A stretch of DNA of 64,000 nucleotides from Notamacropus eugenii (lineage: Eukaryota > Chordata > Mammalia > Diprotodontia > Macropodidae): assembly GCF_028372415.1 (NCBI RefSeq), contig NC_092872.1, positions 517,080,224 through 517,144,223 of the forward strand, in the 5' to 3' direction. The position numbers and the translations under genes are program-made. Under the pieces are notes generated by a model. That model ran no database searches and was not told where the DNA came from. It saw nothing but the letters and a program-made list of their open reading frames with translations. Positions 20,815-31,560 of the stretch are shown in pieces (position 1 is the stretch's first letter; the number at the start of each line of letters is the position of its first letter).

Positions 20815-21115
20815 ATTAGGATATACAAAAATATTTATAGCTCTTTTTGAGGCATCAAAGAATGGGCATCTAAGGGGGTACACAAAAATGGGAGAATGGA
20901 TGAATAAATTATGATATATAAAGAGAGGATGGAACACTTTTATGCTGAACTCTTATCAGTGTAAAGACCAACCAGGATTTCAGACAAGTAATAATGAAAC
21001 ATGCTACCACCTCCTGATAGAGAGGTGAAGGACTCAGCATGCAAAATAAGACAAACATATGTTTGGACATGACCAGTGTTGAAATCTGCTTTAAATAAAC
21101 ATGTTTGTAATTAGG
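20815..21115 (+). mobile_element. L1 ORF2-end / 3'UTR-like fragment
   Basis: 'aaatatttatagctcttttt' and 'gaatgggcatctaagggggt' echo the conserved L1 ORF2 end; 'catgctaccacctcctgata' and 'gagaggtgaaggactcagca' are typical of a marsupial L1 3'UTR. It follows the old L1/HAL1 directly. The next stretch, 21115-21735, is unassigned. Confidence 0.6.
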
Positions 21116-21735
21116 GGGGAAGAGTTGGGATAGGAGAATGAGAAGACAAATCTTTGATGATTAAAATAATATCTTTACATAAAAAACATCCCGAATTCCT
21201 CATAGTGCCTCTAGAATTCTGAAAGGATGGTATAGTAGGACTCCAGGGCCAAACTATACTTGCTACAAATGTAGTTGATGCTTCCATTACCACAGCCAGC
21301 TGGAGTCCCTGGGCAGGAATATAGGTTGGGGGAAGGGTCAGAGAGAGGCCTATGGTCAAAAAAGAGGAGCATAGACAACCTTCCTGACTCTGTGGGAATC
21401 GGAATCTTCCAAGAAGAATGACAACTAGAGCAGACCAGGAAGCTCCACAGAGTCTGGAAGAGTGTCACCAGTGGGGCCCAGGATTATGGGGCAACTAAGT
21501 TCTTAGACTTGGCTCTTTTTTCCTCCTGCATCAGAGACACCCAGAAGTAGCAGAGGGAAAACCCATAAAAAGTAGAGGAAGGAAGCAGAAATTGGTGTGG
21601 TGGCTACAGCTTCCAGAGGTCCTGGGGGACTGAGAAAGCTGCTCCCTATATCCCACCTTTCCCTACCCCACCCCACTTCTAACCCTTCTTCAGGTTATGG
21701 ATCCTAGGCATCCTCACCAGTGAGAAAGCTGTTGC
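21115..21735. other. Unassigned intergenic stretch
   Basis: About 620 bp without a recognised gene or repeat. Minus-strand frames of 82-85 codons have no recognisable domain. It lies between an L1 remnant and an L3 remnant and may be older unrecognised repeat. Confidence 0.4.
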
Positions 21736-22145
21736 CATACACATGAAAGTGCTGTGTTCAATTTGGAGCTCCACATTATAGAAAGGACATTAATAAGTGG
21801 AACAGGGTTTAGATGAAGGCAAACAGCATGAGGAAGAGCCTTGAGATCAAGTCATATGAGGATCATATAGAAAGAATAGGGGATATAGTTTGCTTGAAGA
21901 AGAGAAAGCTCCAAGGAGATATGATGCCTGTATCTTCAAGTATATGAAAAGATGTCATGTAGGAGATAGATCTGGTGTGTTTTATTTAGCATGAATGTAG
22001 AATTAAGAGCAAAGGTTGGAAGCTGCAAAGAGACAAGTTTATCCTAATAATTAGAGACAGGAGGGAAATGGAATGTGCTGCCCAGGAGGTCTTCAAGCAA
22101 AGACTGGATGAAGACCCTAGGAGAGATTTTTATTTTAGATAGAGG
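21735..22145 (+). mobile_element. L3 (CR1-clade) LINE 3' fragment
   Basis: 'agtgctgtgttcaatttgga', 'catatgaggatcatatagaa', 'tgcctgtatcttcaagtata', 'gaaatggaatgtgctgccca' and 'gaggtcttcaagcaaagact' follow the end of the L3/CR1 ORF2. Confidence 0.85.
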
Positions 22146-22234
22146 TGGCAACCAGATTGTTGCAGGTAGGAGAAGGAAATGGGAACGAATTTGCATTCAA
22201 TTAGAATCTCAGAGTGGGGATTTCTGGTACAATC

Positions 22235-22605
22235 TCTAGCAGGGGTTCTAAAGTCAATACAAATAAATTCTAAATTCTAAAGTCACTACTTTATTGAGAG
22301 GACAGTCATGGTCAGACTTGTACTTTGGGAAAATCATCTTGACAGTTGTGTGAAGAATGGATTGGAGAGGACAGAGGCTTACGGTATGGAGACAAATTAG
22401 AAGCTATTGCAATAGTCCTAGCTACAGAACCAGAACTAATGTGGTGTCCATATGAGCAATGAGAAGAGGATGGATGTGAGAGATGTTGCAGAGGCAGAAC
22501 TGATGAGTCTTGACAGCTGATTATGTATATAGGGTGAAGGAGAGGAAATAGTTAAGGATAGTTCCAAGATTGAGAAGCTGGGTCACTGGACAGACAAGAG
22601 TATCC
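22235..22605 (-). mobile_element. L2 LINE fragment
   Basis: Inverted L2 ORF2: 'gacagtcatggtcagacttg', 'agaagctattgcaatagtcc', 'gagagatgttgcagaggcag'. Confidence 0.8.
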
Positions 22606-22614
22606 TTCATTACA

Positions 22615-22985
22615 TGACTTCAATCTATATTTCTTGCCGCAGTATTATTCCTCTTAATAGACTTTACAGTCCAACCAAAATTGCCTTCTTGCTGTTGCTC
22701 ACATATGTCACTTTCTCTTCCATCTCTTTCTTTGCCCTGACCCCAACCCCATGTCTGGAATGCTTTTCCATCTCATCTGTACCTCTTAAAATCTTTAGTT
22801 TCCCTCAAAATCCAGCTCAAGTCACTTTTTTCATGAAGCCTTTACCCCTAGATGGTAATATCTCTCTGCCTCACCAAATCTTCATCATCATCATCATCAA
22901 TATCTTTTATTTATTTTGTGTTTACTTATTTATGTACACATTATCTTCCCTGATAGAATGCAGGCTTCCTGCAGAAAATGAGAAT
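22615..22985 (+). mobile_element. L2 LINE 3' fragment
   Basis: Forward L2: 'catgtctggaatgcttttcc', 'aaaatccagctcaagtcact', 'ttcatgaagcctttacccct', then 'ccctgatagaatgcaggctt'. It is head-to-head with inverted L2 copies on both sides. Confidence 0.75.
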
Positions 22986-24029
22986 TTACTTGGACTTTAA
23001 GGAAACCAGGGAAGTCAAAAGGCAGAAATGAGGAGGGAGAGCATTGCAGGCATGGGGGACAACCAGAGAAAATACCCAGAGCTGATAGAGAAAGTGTGTC
23101 TTGTTTATGGTAAAGTCAGGAGGCCAATGTCACTGGATTGAAGAGTGACATGGTGAGGTGTAAGGTGTAAGAAAATTGGAAAGATGGAAAGACTAAATTT
23201 TGAAGAGTTTTGAAGCTCAGGATTTGATCCCGGTGGTGATAAGAAGCCACTGGAGTTTACTGAGTGGGGGAATGACATAGCTGGACTTGCATTTTAGGAA
23301 AATCACTTTGGCAACTGAGTGGATGGCCTGGGGAGAAGAGACTTGTGGCAGGGAGAGCAACCAGCAGGCTATTGCAGTAGTCCAAGTATAAGGAGATGAG
23401 TGGCGCATATCTGAAAGATGCTGTAAAGTTGAAATTGATTGGTCTTGGCAACAGGTAGGATATTGTGGGAGAGGGGGGAAGAGATAATGAGGAGTCAAGG
23501 ATGATACCTAATTTATGAGCCTGGGGAATTAGGAGGAAGATGGTGCCCTTGGGAGTGATAGGGAAGTTTGGAAGACAGGAGGGATTCAGAGCAAAAATAA
23601 CAAGTTCAGTTTTGGGCATGTTGAGTTTAATATGTCTATAAGTCAACAAGTTAGATATATCTAATATGCAATTGGAGATGAGACAGTGAAGGTTGGGCAG
23701 GAGAGGTAGCTTTGAGAATGATCTGCATGGAGATAATCGAATCCATGCTAGCTGATGAGATCCCTAAATGAAGTAGCATAGAGAGAGAAGAGAAGAGGGC
23801 CGAACACAGAGTCCCAGGGGACTTGGTTGACAAACCAGCCAAAGAGACTGAGAAAGAGTGGTCAGATAGGTAGGAAGAGAACGAGGAGAGAATGGAGACA
23901 TGAAAACTGAGAAAGAAGAGACTATCAAGGAGAAGAGGGTGATCAACAGTGTCCAAGGTGGCACCCAGGTCATGAGCAAGGGTCACTGACAACTAAGAGA
24001 ACACTGTTAACTTTGGAGAAAGGACCATA

Positions 24030-24439
24030 TGCCAGTGCATAATTGTCACAGATTTTATGACAAATTATTTGCAAAAAAGTTGGGTGCAACCATTATGTGA
24101 AGCTTTTTTTTTTTAAATGTATGCCAGTATTACTTAAAAGTCATCTGTCACCAAACTGTCTTTGGTGCAAGATTAGGATACATGGAATACTTGTGAATAT
24201 ATGTTAAAATTGAATACTGACAATGCGTGTGTGCTGAGAATTCTAGACTCATGGCTCATAATGTGTGAGAGATAAATGTGTATCCGTTTGTCACTGGTGA
24301 ATACATTGCTGCTCTATTTAACTTTTAAGTGTCATGATGAACATAACTATACTATATGATGACTATGTGATGAAAGATTATAAATCAATTTTTGGACTAA
24401 AGAGAAAACAACCCAGGGTGCAACAATTATGTGGTGAAA
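24030..24439. mobile_element. Mariner-superfamily-like element inserted in L2, TA flanks
   Basis: The L2 sequence breaks at about 24029 and resumes at about 24440. The insert's ends TGCCAGTGCATAATTGTCAC and, inverted, TTTCACCACATAATTGTTGC carry ATAATTGT at the same distance from each tip. TA dinucleotides flank both sides (24028-24029 and 24440-24441). There is no transposase frame in 410 bp. A terminal-like motif, 'gggtgcaaccattatgtg', recurs inside at 24082. It may be Tc2/Kanga or pogo related; the family is unsure. Confidence 0.65.
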
Positions 24440-26101
24440 TACAGTCATTTCAGTTGGATGATGAGGTCAAAAGCCAGACTATAGAGAGTTAAGAAGAGAG
24501 CGAGAGAAGAAGTGGGAGTATTTATTAAAAACAGTCTTCTCAAGGAGTTTAACCTTAAAGGCAGAAGAGATTTGAGATAATAGTTAGCAGGATGGATATA
24601 TCAAGTGAAAGTTTTTTGAGGATAGGGGGAGACATGGACTTGTAGACAGTACGGGGAAAGCCCTAGACAGAGATTAAAGATTGGATGGATGGATGATGGC
24701 CTAGACTGAAGCCTAGACAGGGAGAGATTAAAGATAAGTGAAAGAATAGGGTTGATAAAAGAGGTAGTGTTCTTGAAGAGATGGGATGGAATGGGATTAC
24801 TTATGCATATAGTAGGGAGAAGGACCACCTGATCATGTGAGGCAGGGGAGAAGAAGGAGAAGATAATGGCAGAAAGCATCCACTTGATGTGAGATAAGAA
24901 AAAGGAGAGGAGAGAGACCTTAGCAAATGGCTTTAGTTTTTTCAGTAAAGTATGAGGCAAACTTCTCCGCTGAGGGGGTAGGAGAAGGGGAAGAAATAGT
25001 ATGTTTGAGAAGGGATTAAAAGGTTGGAAGAACTGCTGTGATAAGTGGGGGGAGCGGCAGTGGAGGTGGGTGTAAAAGGATGGCCTAGAAGCAATGAGGG
25101 CCCAGTTGAGGTTATGTAACATAAATTTATTGTGGACCTGGTCTAAACAGTTGTGTGATTTTTCTCCATCTTTGTTCAGTAGCACATGCTTAGATGTGAA
25201 GATGGCAGATGATGGGCATGATCCAAGGCTAAGGCTTGGCAGGGCACACTTGTAATAAGTTGCAAAGGACTCTAAATTAGAAAACAATGAAGAATTGAAC
25301 TGGTTTACTAAGGGTTCAAGATGGGGAGAGGAGGAGAGTATAGCTAGTGCAAGAGTGATGTCTGGGAAAAGAATTGAGGAATTGAGCAATTAGAGGTCAC
25401 AGTGTGGATGTAGAACTGGGATTTGGAATTGGAAGGGAGAGGGAGAGGTGGAATGCCAATAGACTGTGATCAGATAAGGGAATTTCAGAGGCCATGAACA
25501 TGGAAGTTATGCAGTTGTGGGTGACAGCAAGATCAAGGAGGTGCCCATTTGGGGGGGGATGAAGAAAATGGGTCATGGGAAATGACTATGTTGAAAAACT
25601 GGGAGATTAGTGTGTTCGAGGGATTATCAACATGTATGTTTAAATTATGGGAAATAAGTAAGCTGAGGAACTGAAGGAGTTTGAGGGAATATCAATATAT
25701 ATGTTGCAGTTATGGGGAATTAATAAGTTAGGGAACTGGGGAAGTTTGAGGCAGTATCAAGATATATATGTATGTTTAAGTCCCCAAGTATGAGGACAGG
25801 AGTTGGGGAGGAGAGAAAGACTGTCAGCTGGGTACTAAACTCATTGAAGGAGGAAGGGGAGTGTCCTTGATATCTGTAGACAACAGCTACCAGGATTTTG
25901 ATTGGGTGGTAGATATGGATTGTGTGAGTCTCCAGGAAGAAGTTACTGAGAGACAGTGGTATCAGGATAGCCTGGAAATGGCAATGGGGAGCAGAGTTTT
26001 CCAGCTCCCCCACTTCTCCCAGTGAATTGGGGGATATGAGTAAAAGTCTTACTAGAAAGGGGAGCCAGGGAAACTATATGATTAGGAGGGAGTCAGGTTT
26101 T

Positions 26102-26500
26102 AGTGAGAGTCATAAGATGGAAGGAGTAGGAAAGGAAAAGATTTAAGCTGAAAGCAACTTTGTTACCTATGAAGCAGGCATTTCAGAGAGCACAGTACAA
26201 AGAATGGGCAGCTTTAGAATGGGATATTGGGTGTGATGAGGAGAATGGGAACAAGGGAGTGAGCAAATGGGTGAGTAATGACAGTTGAAAGTATAGCTTT
26301 TTTTCTAGGAAGGAAAGCCAGAGAGGCTGCATTATCAAGAGAAAGCTAGGTCTCCATGAGAGTCAAAAGATGGAAGAAGTAGAAAAGGAAAAGATTTAAG
26401 AGGAAAGCAAGTTTGTTGTTATAGAACAATCATTCCAGAGGGTATACACTGGAAGGAGCGGAGAGCTTTGGGGTGGGACATTGTGGAGATAAGAGGGATG
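26102..26500 (-). repeat. 253-bp tandem duplication in the 5' part of the L2
   Basis: 'gagagtcataagatggaagg' at 26105 recurs as 'gagagtcaaaagatggaaga' at 26358. 'ggaaaagatttaag(c/a)' and 'catt(t/c)cagag(a/g)g' repeat at the same 253-bp offset. The two units differ by roughly 15-20%, so the duplication is old. Confidence 0.75.
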
Positions 26501-26644
26501 CAGGAGAACAATTGGCTTGAAGGGACCGAGAATAGATAAGGAATGGCATTTGAACACCAGTGGTGTTCAGAGGAAGGTATGAGCAAGGGGGAGACTGTTA
26601 ATCATTACTAGAAAATTTGAGAAAGATTTTCATTGTCAATAGTG

Positions 26645-27320
26645 TTAGGACTTGTTGACCTGAAAACTTAGTTAGAGAAAAGGCAACAGGCTAAATGCAT
26701 ACATTTTATAATTTAATTAATTAATTAATCAATTCCCTATTAAAGACAACGGTAACATAATGCATTATGGAGCCAGAAATGTTCTGGCTACCCAGTGCAG
26801 AAATCTTCTGGCTTATATACATTTTGCTGTGAGAAAGGAACTCTCCTAGTTGAACAAATCATAAATTTAGTAAGACAAGACAATTAACAAAGTAATGTTG
26901 GTCAGGCCTTGCAATTCCAGCTGGGTAAACATATGTCTCGGTGACAAGAAAGGAAATCCCACCACTAGTGAGTGGCAGGCTTCCTGCCCTAAACAGATAA
27001 CTGACATAGGAAAAGACTAAACAAAGTTCAATAGAAATTACGACCTAAGATGTCTATTTTCCTTTACCATTAATATGCCATAACATAGTATATGTCTATA
27101 GATAATAAGATACAAAGGAAAGTCTCATTATTCAAGATATAGCGTCTTAGGTTAAAGGTCTCCTTAAGGAGTGTAGAGTCGGCCTTGGCTGGCTTTTGCT
27201 GACATAGGAAGAGGCACTCTCTGAGTTTACTTCAGAGAGAACAAAGAGATTATTCCAAAATTTTATATTAAACGTTATCAGACTTCAGGGTGGAGTCCTT
27301 TCAGAGACTAGAGAAGTTCA
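26645..27320 (-). mobile_element. Probable solo LTR of an endogenous retrovirus
   Basis: About 675 bp with TG...CA ends. The minus strand ends with 'caacaagtcctaaca' and begins near 'tgaacttctctagtctctga'. It holds a TATA-like 'tgtatataagcc' and a downstream AT-rich polyadenylation-type region. Flanking 5-mers AATAG and AGTAG are only similar. No internal retroviral part is seen. The family could not be named. Divergence looks moderate, so it is a fossil. Confidence 0.5.
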
Positions 27321-27880
27321 AGTAGTGATCAAGAGTTTAGAGTAGAAGAATAATCAGGAGGCAGGAACCCAGTCTGGAAACTTGATGGAATGACTCCATC
27401 TCCCCTCACCCCAACTGCAGGAGACAGGTATGATAGAATGGTACTTTTTCTCTTCCCACAGGAAGCTTTAGACTCTAGCAAAAAAGTCCTAAACCCTTCA
27501 CATTCATGAGTGACAGCTCCCTCGTTTTTTCCAAACTTTAGCAGAAGAAATCCAAAAGAACCACTTAAAATTTTGGCCAGTTGAGTTCCCATTGAGATAA
27601 ATACCACTCCTACAGACTCCAAAAGAAAGTGGCTTGCTATATCAGCCTTTTTATCCACCAATTTCCATTGCCACATCCTTGCCAATATCAATCAGATTAT
27701 AAGAAGGCAGTGTGTGTCACAATGAATTATGAGTTTAAGAACAGATCAGGTCCTGAGCTTCCCTAACTAAAGACAACAGACAGGCAAACTCCTCTAGAAT
27801 GAGAATATAATCATAACAGGAAGAAGTCCTTCCAAGAAATGGAAAAAAATGCTATTGGTTACAAAATCTAGGGGGCTCAT
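27321..27880. other. Unassigned intergenic stretch
   Basis: Contains a 120-codon minus-strand frame (27329-27691) without recognisable domains or codon-use signal. It could be part of an unrecognised repeat. No gene is called. Confidence 0.4.
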
Positions 27881-28015
27881 TCAATAATCAATCAGAGGTA
27901 TTTATTAAATCTCTTCTTTGTGGAAGACACTGTGCTTCCAATACTCCCTAATGAATACAAGGAATCCAAAGATAGAGTCTGCTTTCAAGGAACTTCTATC
28001 AAATTACAGACAATA
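27880..28015 (-). mobile_element. L2 3'-end fragment
   Basis: 'caataatcaatcagaggtat' and 'tttattaaatctcttctttg' are the inverted L2 tail, followed by 'gctttcaaggaacttctatc'. Confidence 0.75.
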
Positions 28016-28129
28016 AGTGAAAACCTTGTTTCCTAGAGAACACCCTCTCAGTAGCTGCCCAATTGCATATCCTTCCCAAGATTTCAGCTGAAGCTAATGT
28101 AGGCTTCTAGATTTGATGTTTGCTAAGGA

Positions 28130-28765
28130 AAGAAGGAAACAAGCATTTACCAAGCACCTACTATGTGCTAATTACTAAATAGTAATTGTTTCTTTTTTAA
28201 CAGGAGCCCTGAGGGTCTTCCCTTCCCAGTTTGATTTTTTTTTTTTTAATTAAAGGGGCCATCCCTTGAGTAACTACTTAAAGAAGCCTATTCATTGAAT
28301 GGGTGTATCTCATTCAAAGTGAGAAGGTGATAAGACCTTAGCCTGAAAGGGCTAGGGTCTCACATTGCATCCTGGGCCATCTCCAGCTGGCCTGATGAAT
28401 ATCAGGCCACTGGACCCACATGGTTCAGGAGAAGAAAGTGAGGTTGATGACCTTGCACGGCCCTCACTCACCAAAATCAAAGTCAACTGGAAGTCATGTC
28501 ATCATCCTGATGTCATGGTCCTCTTCAAGAATGAAGGATAAACGTAACAACAACTATGTGCCAAGCACTATGTGTTAAGCTTTCACAAATATTATCTCAT
28601 TTGATCCTTACAACTACTCTAAGAGGTAGGTGCTATTATTATCCCCATTTTACAGTTGAGGTAACTGAGGCCAGCTGAGGTTAAATGACTAGGGGCACAC
28701 AGCTAGTAAGCATTTTAGGTCAGATATGAAGTATGATCTTTCAGATTCCAGGTCCAGCACTCTAC
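28130..28765 (-). repeat. THER1/MIR SINE split by an RTE-type SINE
   Basis: Left part 'caagcatttaccaagcacct-actatgtg' and right part 'aactatgtgccaagcactat', 'tattatccccattttacagt', 'ggcacacagctagtaagcat' belong to one inverted THER1-like SINE. The segment between is a separate insertion. The following 28770-29740 is unassigned, with a weak MIR-like patch near 29290-29380. Confidence 0.8.
28245..28555 (-). repeat. Marsupial RTE-derived SINE
   Basis: On the minus strand it reads 'cttgaagaggaccatgacat', 'gaccatgacatcaggatgat', 'ctggagatggcccaggatgc', and the ends include 'aacaac' repeats. Related copies lie at 36653 and 51893. It is inserted in a THER1/MIR SINE. Confidence 0.85.
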
Positions 28766-29749
28766 CAGTTGCCTTTAAGCAACACGCCAAGCAAGGAGCT
28801 AATTGCTCAGTGGCTATACTACTATAGCATCTCCACTGAGGCTTCTCTAGGCTTCATTTCTCTTCAGGATACTGTTTGTCGAGTAGTCCCTGATACACAC
28901 CCCTTTGAACAATGATTTCATAAATAGATCTTTCCTCTCTACCTCCCAGAGACCCTCCAAAAACAAATAGAGTGCAACCTAATAGCTAAGTTCTTATTAG
29001 AAAGTATGTAGATTTTTCATTTTATCAACTATACTAATCTGAGGTACATAATTAGCATTGTATGATAATTATAGATCTTGCCATTTGTTATGTAACATAT
29101 TCTGAGAGAGATGATCTTATGGTTGAAAACTCATTTCACAAAAGGAAAATCACAGGTCTTGGACTTTCCTCACTATAGTTTTATAGGTAAGACACACAGA
29201 CAGTTCTTATTTGGTATACTCTACAGAACAATAACTGGGAGGTGGGGAAATGCTCTTGGTAAATTATAAATAATGATAATGATAACTGATTTTTAAAACT
29301 GTATTTTGAAACACTTCACAATCCATTATTGTATCTGATTCTTACAACTATGTGAAGTAGGTGTCAGAAATTTTTGCAGAGAAGTGAAGTACCATGTTTA
29401 AAGCCACTTTAATACTTAAATAGTCTGTGATTTTGTGGGTATGAGTGCTCTTCACCCTCCTCCCCACTCACTCCTGAAGATCACACTTATATACCTTACT
29501 ATATAACATAGTCTTTCTTGTGACTAAATATTTATTACCTAACAGGCCACTGCCTGGTGGTGAGCATCCCTAAAGTTAAGTTGGTCCTCAGGTGATAGAC
29601 ATACATGTGTCACCGAATCCATACTTGGTTCCTTCCATGTTGTGCTACATTGGCACAGCTTTCTGAAATCCATGGCTGCTCCACAATGGAGCATCAGAAG
29701 AGGTCTTTAGCACATGTTCAAAATCATGTGGTTGGTACATTCTTATTAT

Positions 29750-29940
29750 TAGAGGCATCATGGTATGGATTTAAATCCTAATTTATTCACTTATCAGCTG
29801 TTGTATCCTCAGGCCCTCTCTCATTTTACCTAAGTTTCCTCAAACTTTAAAATGAGGACATAGTACATTCATTGTTTACCTCACAGAGGTGTTGTAAGGA
29901 AAGTACTTTGTAAACTGGAAAGTTATATTTATATAAGTGC
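29750..29940 (+). repeat. MIR SINE
   Basis: 'cttatcagctgttgtatcct', 'ctaagtttcctcaaacttta' and 'aaatgaggacatagtacatt', then 'cctcacagaggtgttgtaag'. Confidence 0.75.
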
Positions 29941-30024
29941 AATTCCTTACCTTTGTTTTGGCAGTCCAGGATGGAAATGCTGCTACACACTTACTCATAG
30001 GAGGATTTCTGTGTGGTAAGTGCC

Positions 30025-30140
30025 AAGAACAAAATGCTGCAGAATCAGAATTTCAGAGAAAGGACTTTGGAGTTTATCTAGTTTTCAATCCTCTCCCTTT
30101 ACAGGGTAGGAAACTGAGACAAAGAGAAGGAAAATGACTT
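30025..30140 (-). repeat. MIR fragment
   Basis: Inverted MIR: 'tccctttacagggtaggaaa' followed by 'ctgagacaaagagaaggaaa'. Confidence 0.6.
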
Positions 30141-30417
30141 CAACAATTTATTGAAATGGAAAAACTTAGTTTGAGGGAAAGTTTTGTCCTATCTAGAATC
30201 TCTTTGAGTATTATTAGCATAGGAAATCATGTGTACCAGATCTTAAATCAAACTCTTCTTGAATCAATAGTACAGCAGAAATGGAATTTTTGGCTTCATA
30301 GCTCTAGAGAAGCATCACCTGTAGTGGAATGACAACTGGGTTTGGAGTTGGATTGGATTTGAAAAGTGAATACCATTTATCAAGTCTATAAACTGTAGAA
30401 GATTGGATTAGACCAAG

Positions 30418-30605
30418 GGTTCTTAAACTGGGGTCTATGAATTTATTTTAAAAAATATTTTGGCAATTATATTTCAATATAATTGATTTCCTTTGTAATC
30501 TTATGTATTTTCTTTTATACGTTTAAAAACATTAGTCTGAGAAGAGGTCCATAGGCTTCTCTAGACTCCCCAAAGGGTCCATGATACTTTGGGTAAAAAT
30601 TCCTG
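30418..30605 (+). mobile_element. Non-autonomous hAT element
   Basis: 'caagggttcttaaactgggg' at the left and 'aagggtccatgatactttgg' toward the right, with 'gaagaggtccataggcttct' between, match a common Charlie-group MITE. The termini are inverted repeats. No clear 8-bp duplication. Confidence 0.65.
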
Positions 30606-30655
30606 TGATATCAAAAATCTCTTGCAGCTCTAAACCTATGATCCTCACATGACAC

Positions 30656-30825
30656 CAGAGGTGTCAGATATGGAATGTGTGACCCACAACACTTCTGGGT
30701 GCTCCTGAACCATATTAAAATGTAATTGGGAAATGTTTAAAAAAACCATATTGTCAACATTTGATTTTCTAAGTCAATCTGCCACTCAAAGTGATGATTA
30801 TGTATGTAGTGGTCTCCATTTCTAT
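30656..30825 (-). mobile_element. OposCharlie-like hAT MITE
   Basis: Starts 'cagaggtgtcagatatggaa' and runs through 'accatattaaaatgtaattg', 'ggaaatgtttaaaaaaacca', 'cattttctatttgag'-like wording near 30825, in the inverted order of a known marsupial hAT MITE. The right terminus is lost. Confidence 0.65.
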
Positions 30826-31039
30826 TTGAGGAAAACACCACTGCCTTATACCATTCAGGTAAGGACGCCACACAAGAAAATCATTTTGATACCTAGCATG
30901 TGTCAGAAAACTACAAGTGGTTCCAGTTTTTCACCAGTGTTCCCGAAACCATCTATCAAAGAATGCAGATATTTTCCCACAGGAACTTTTGACTGAGAGT
31001 TATATTCCTATCCAAGGCCTCCGTATGAAATAAAACAGT

Positions 31040-31335
31040 AGGTATCAAACTTTTATAGTATGAGGACCCACTTTAACTTAGTATTTGTTGATTTAGAATA
31101 TAGTGACAAATAACAATTCTGAATTCAGTAATACTTTTAAGTGAGCCTGTAGTATATTATTCACAACAATACCTACATACTTTTGAAGTCTGTATGAAAC
31201 AGACTGCTCATTATTTATTAATTTGCAGTTTCCTTATTTAAGCAATTTAATAAAATGAACCTCTTGGAATAACTCCATGACTCCCATCCCCCAGCCTGGG
31301 ACCCACAGCCCATATATTGGAAGCCACTAAAACAA
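31040..31335. mobile_element. Non-autonomous hAT element, about 295 bp
   Basis: Left end 'cagtaggtatcaaactttta' with 'gaggaccca' and right end, inverted, 'tagtggcttccaatatatgg' with 'gtgggtccc' are imperfect inverted termini. Flanks are A-rich, so the target duplication is ambiguous. Confidence 0.55.
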
Positions 31336-31439
31336 AACCAATATGATCAACAATAATGAAATGTAAAATCAAGGATACAAAAAGCATTAGCGCTTAAGTA
31401 GCATAAAAAGTAGTAAAATCGTGCTTCAAGTGACAGGCT

Positions 31440-31560
31440 GTCAGAGACAGAAGGGGTCTTAGGAAATATAACCAAAAATGTCAGAGCTGGCAGGGAACTT
31501 TAGAAGCTATCTAATTCCATTGGTTTAATTTCCCCATTTTACAGAGGCACCGTTAGGAAG
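31440..31560 (-). repeat. MIR fragment
   Basis: 'gtcagagctggcagggaact', 'ttagaagctatctaattcca', 'ttccccattttacagaggca' are the inverted MIR core. Confidence 0.7.

Larger units (their letters stand above)
15690..20815 (+). mobile_element. Old L1/HAL1-type element, split by later insertions
   Basis: The 5'UTR-like part leads to a decayed ORF1 start at about 16206 (MSKQKRTPSGQS-like). It is cut at 16492, resumes at about 19346 ('cccaagcaacaaactcctta', then the ORF1 C-terminal region with 'gacaaaaagaaaaagattac'), is cut again at 19880, and resumes at 20226 ('ccgtacttgagcataatgct') past the ORF1 end. The post-ORF1 region resembles that of the younger HAL1 inserted in it, with no ORF2 start region. 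Multiple stops and frameshifts mark it as much older than its insert. Confidence 0.75.
23020..26640 (-). mobile_element. Near full-length L2 LINE (decayed ORF2 with endonuclease and RT)
   Basis: About 3.2 kb of minus-strand L2 once the 410-bp insert at 24030 is removed. Peptide pieces read in L2 order from right to left: an endonuclease-like PTPVLILGDLNIHIYLDTAS near 25750-25830; RT-type TVDHPLLLDSLFFLSFHVS and SSYLSDHSFSVSLAGLS near 23830-23950; then the C-terminal region LGIILDSSLSLPPSPTISY near 23470-23530. Several stops and frameshifts are present, and the longest open stretch is 262 codons at 24601-25389. The right part contains a 253-bp tandem duplication. Confidence 0.88.

Noticed and set aside
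24601-25389. 262-codon minus-strand frame as a possible gene
   Set aside because: It is part of the decayed L2 ORF2, flanked by L2 RT and endonuclease pieces in order.
27329-27691. 120-codon minus-strand frame
   Set aside because: No recognisable domain, no splice or promoter support, and it sits between repeat remnants.
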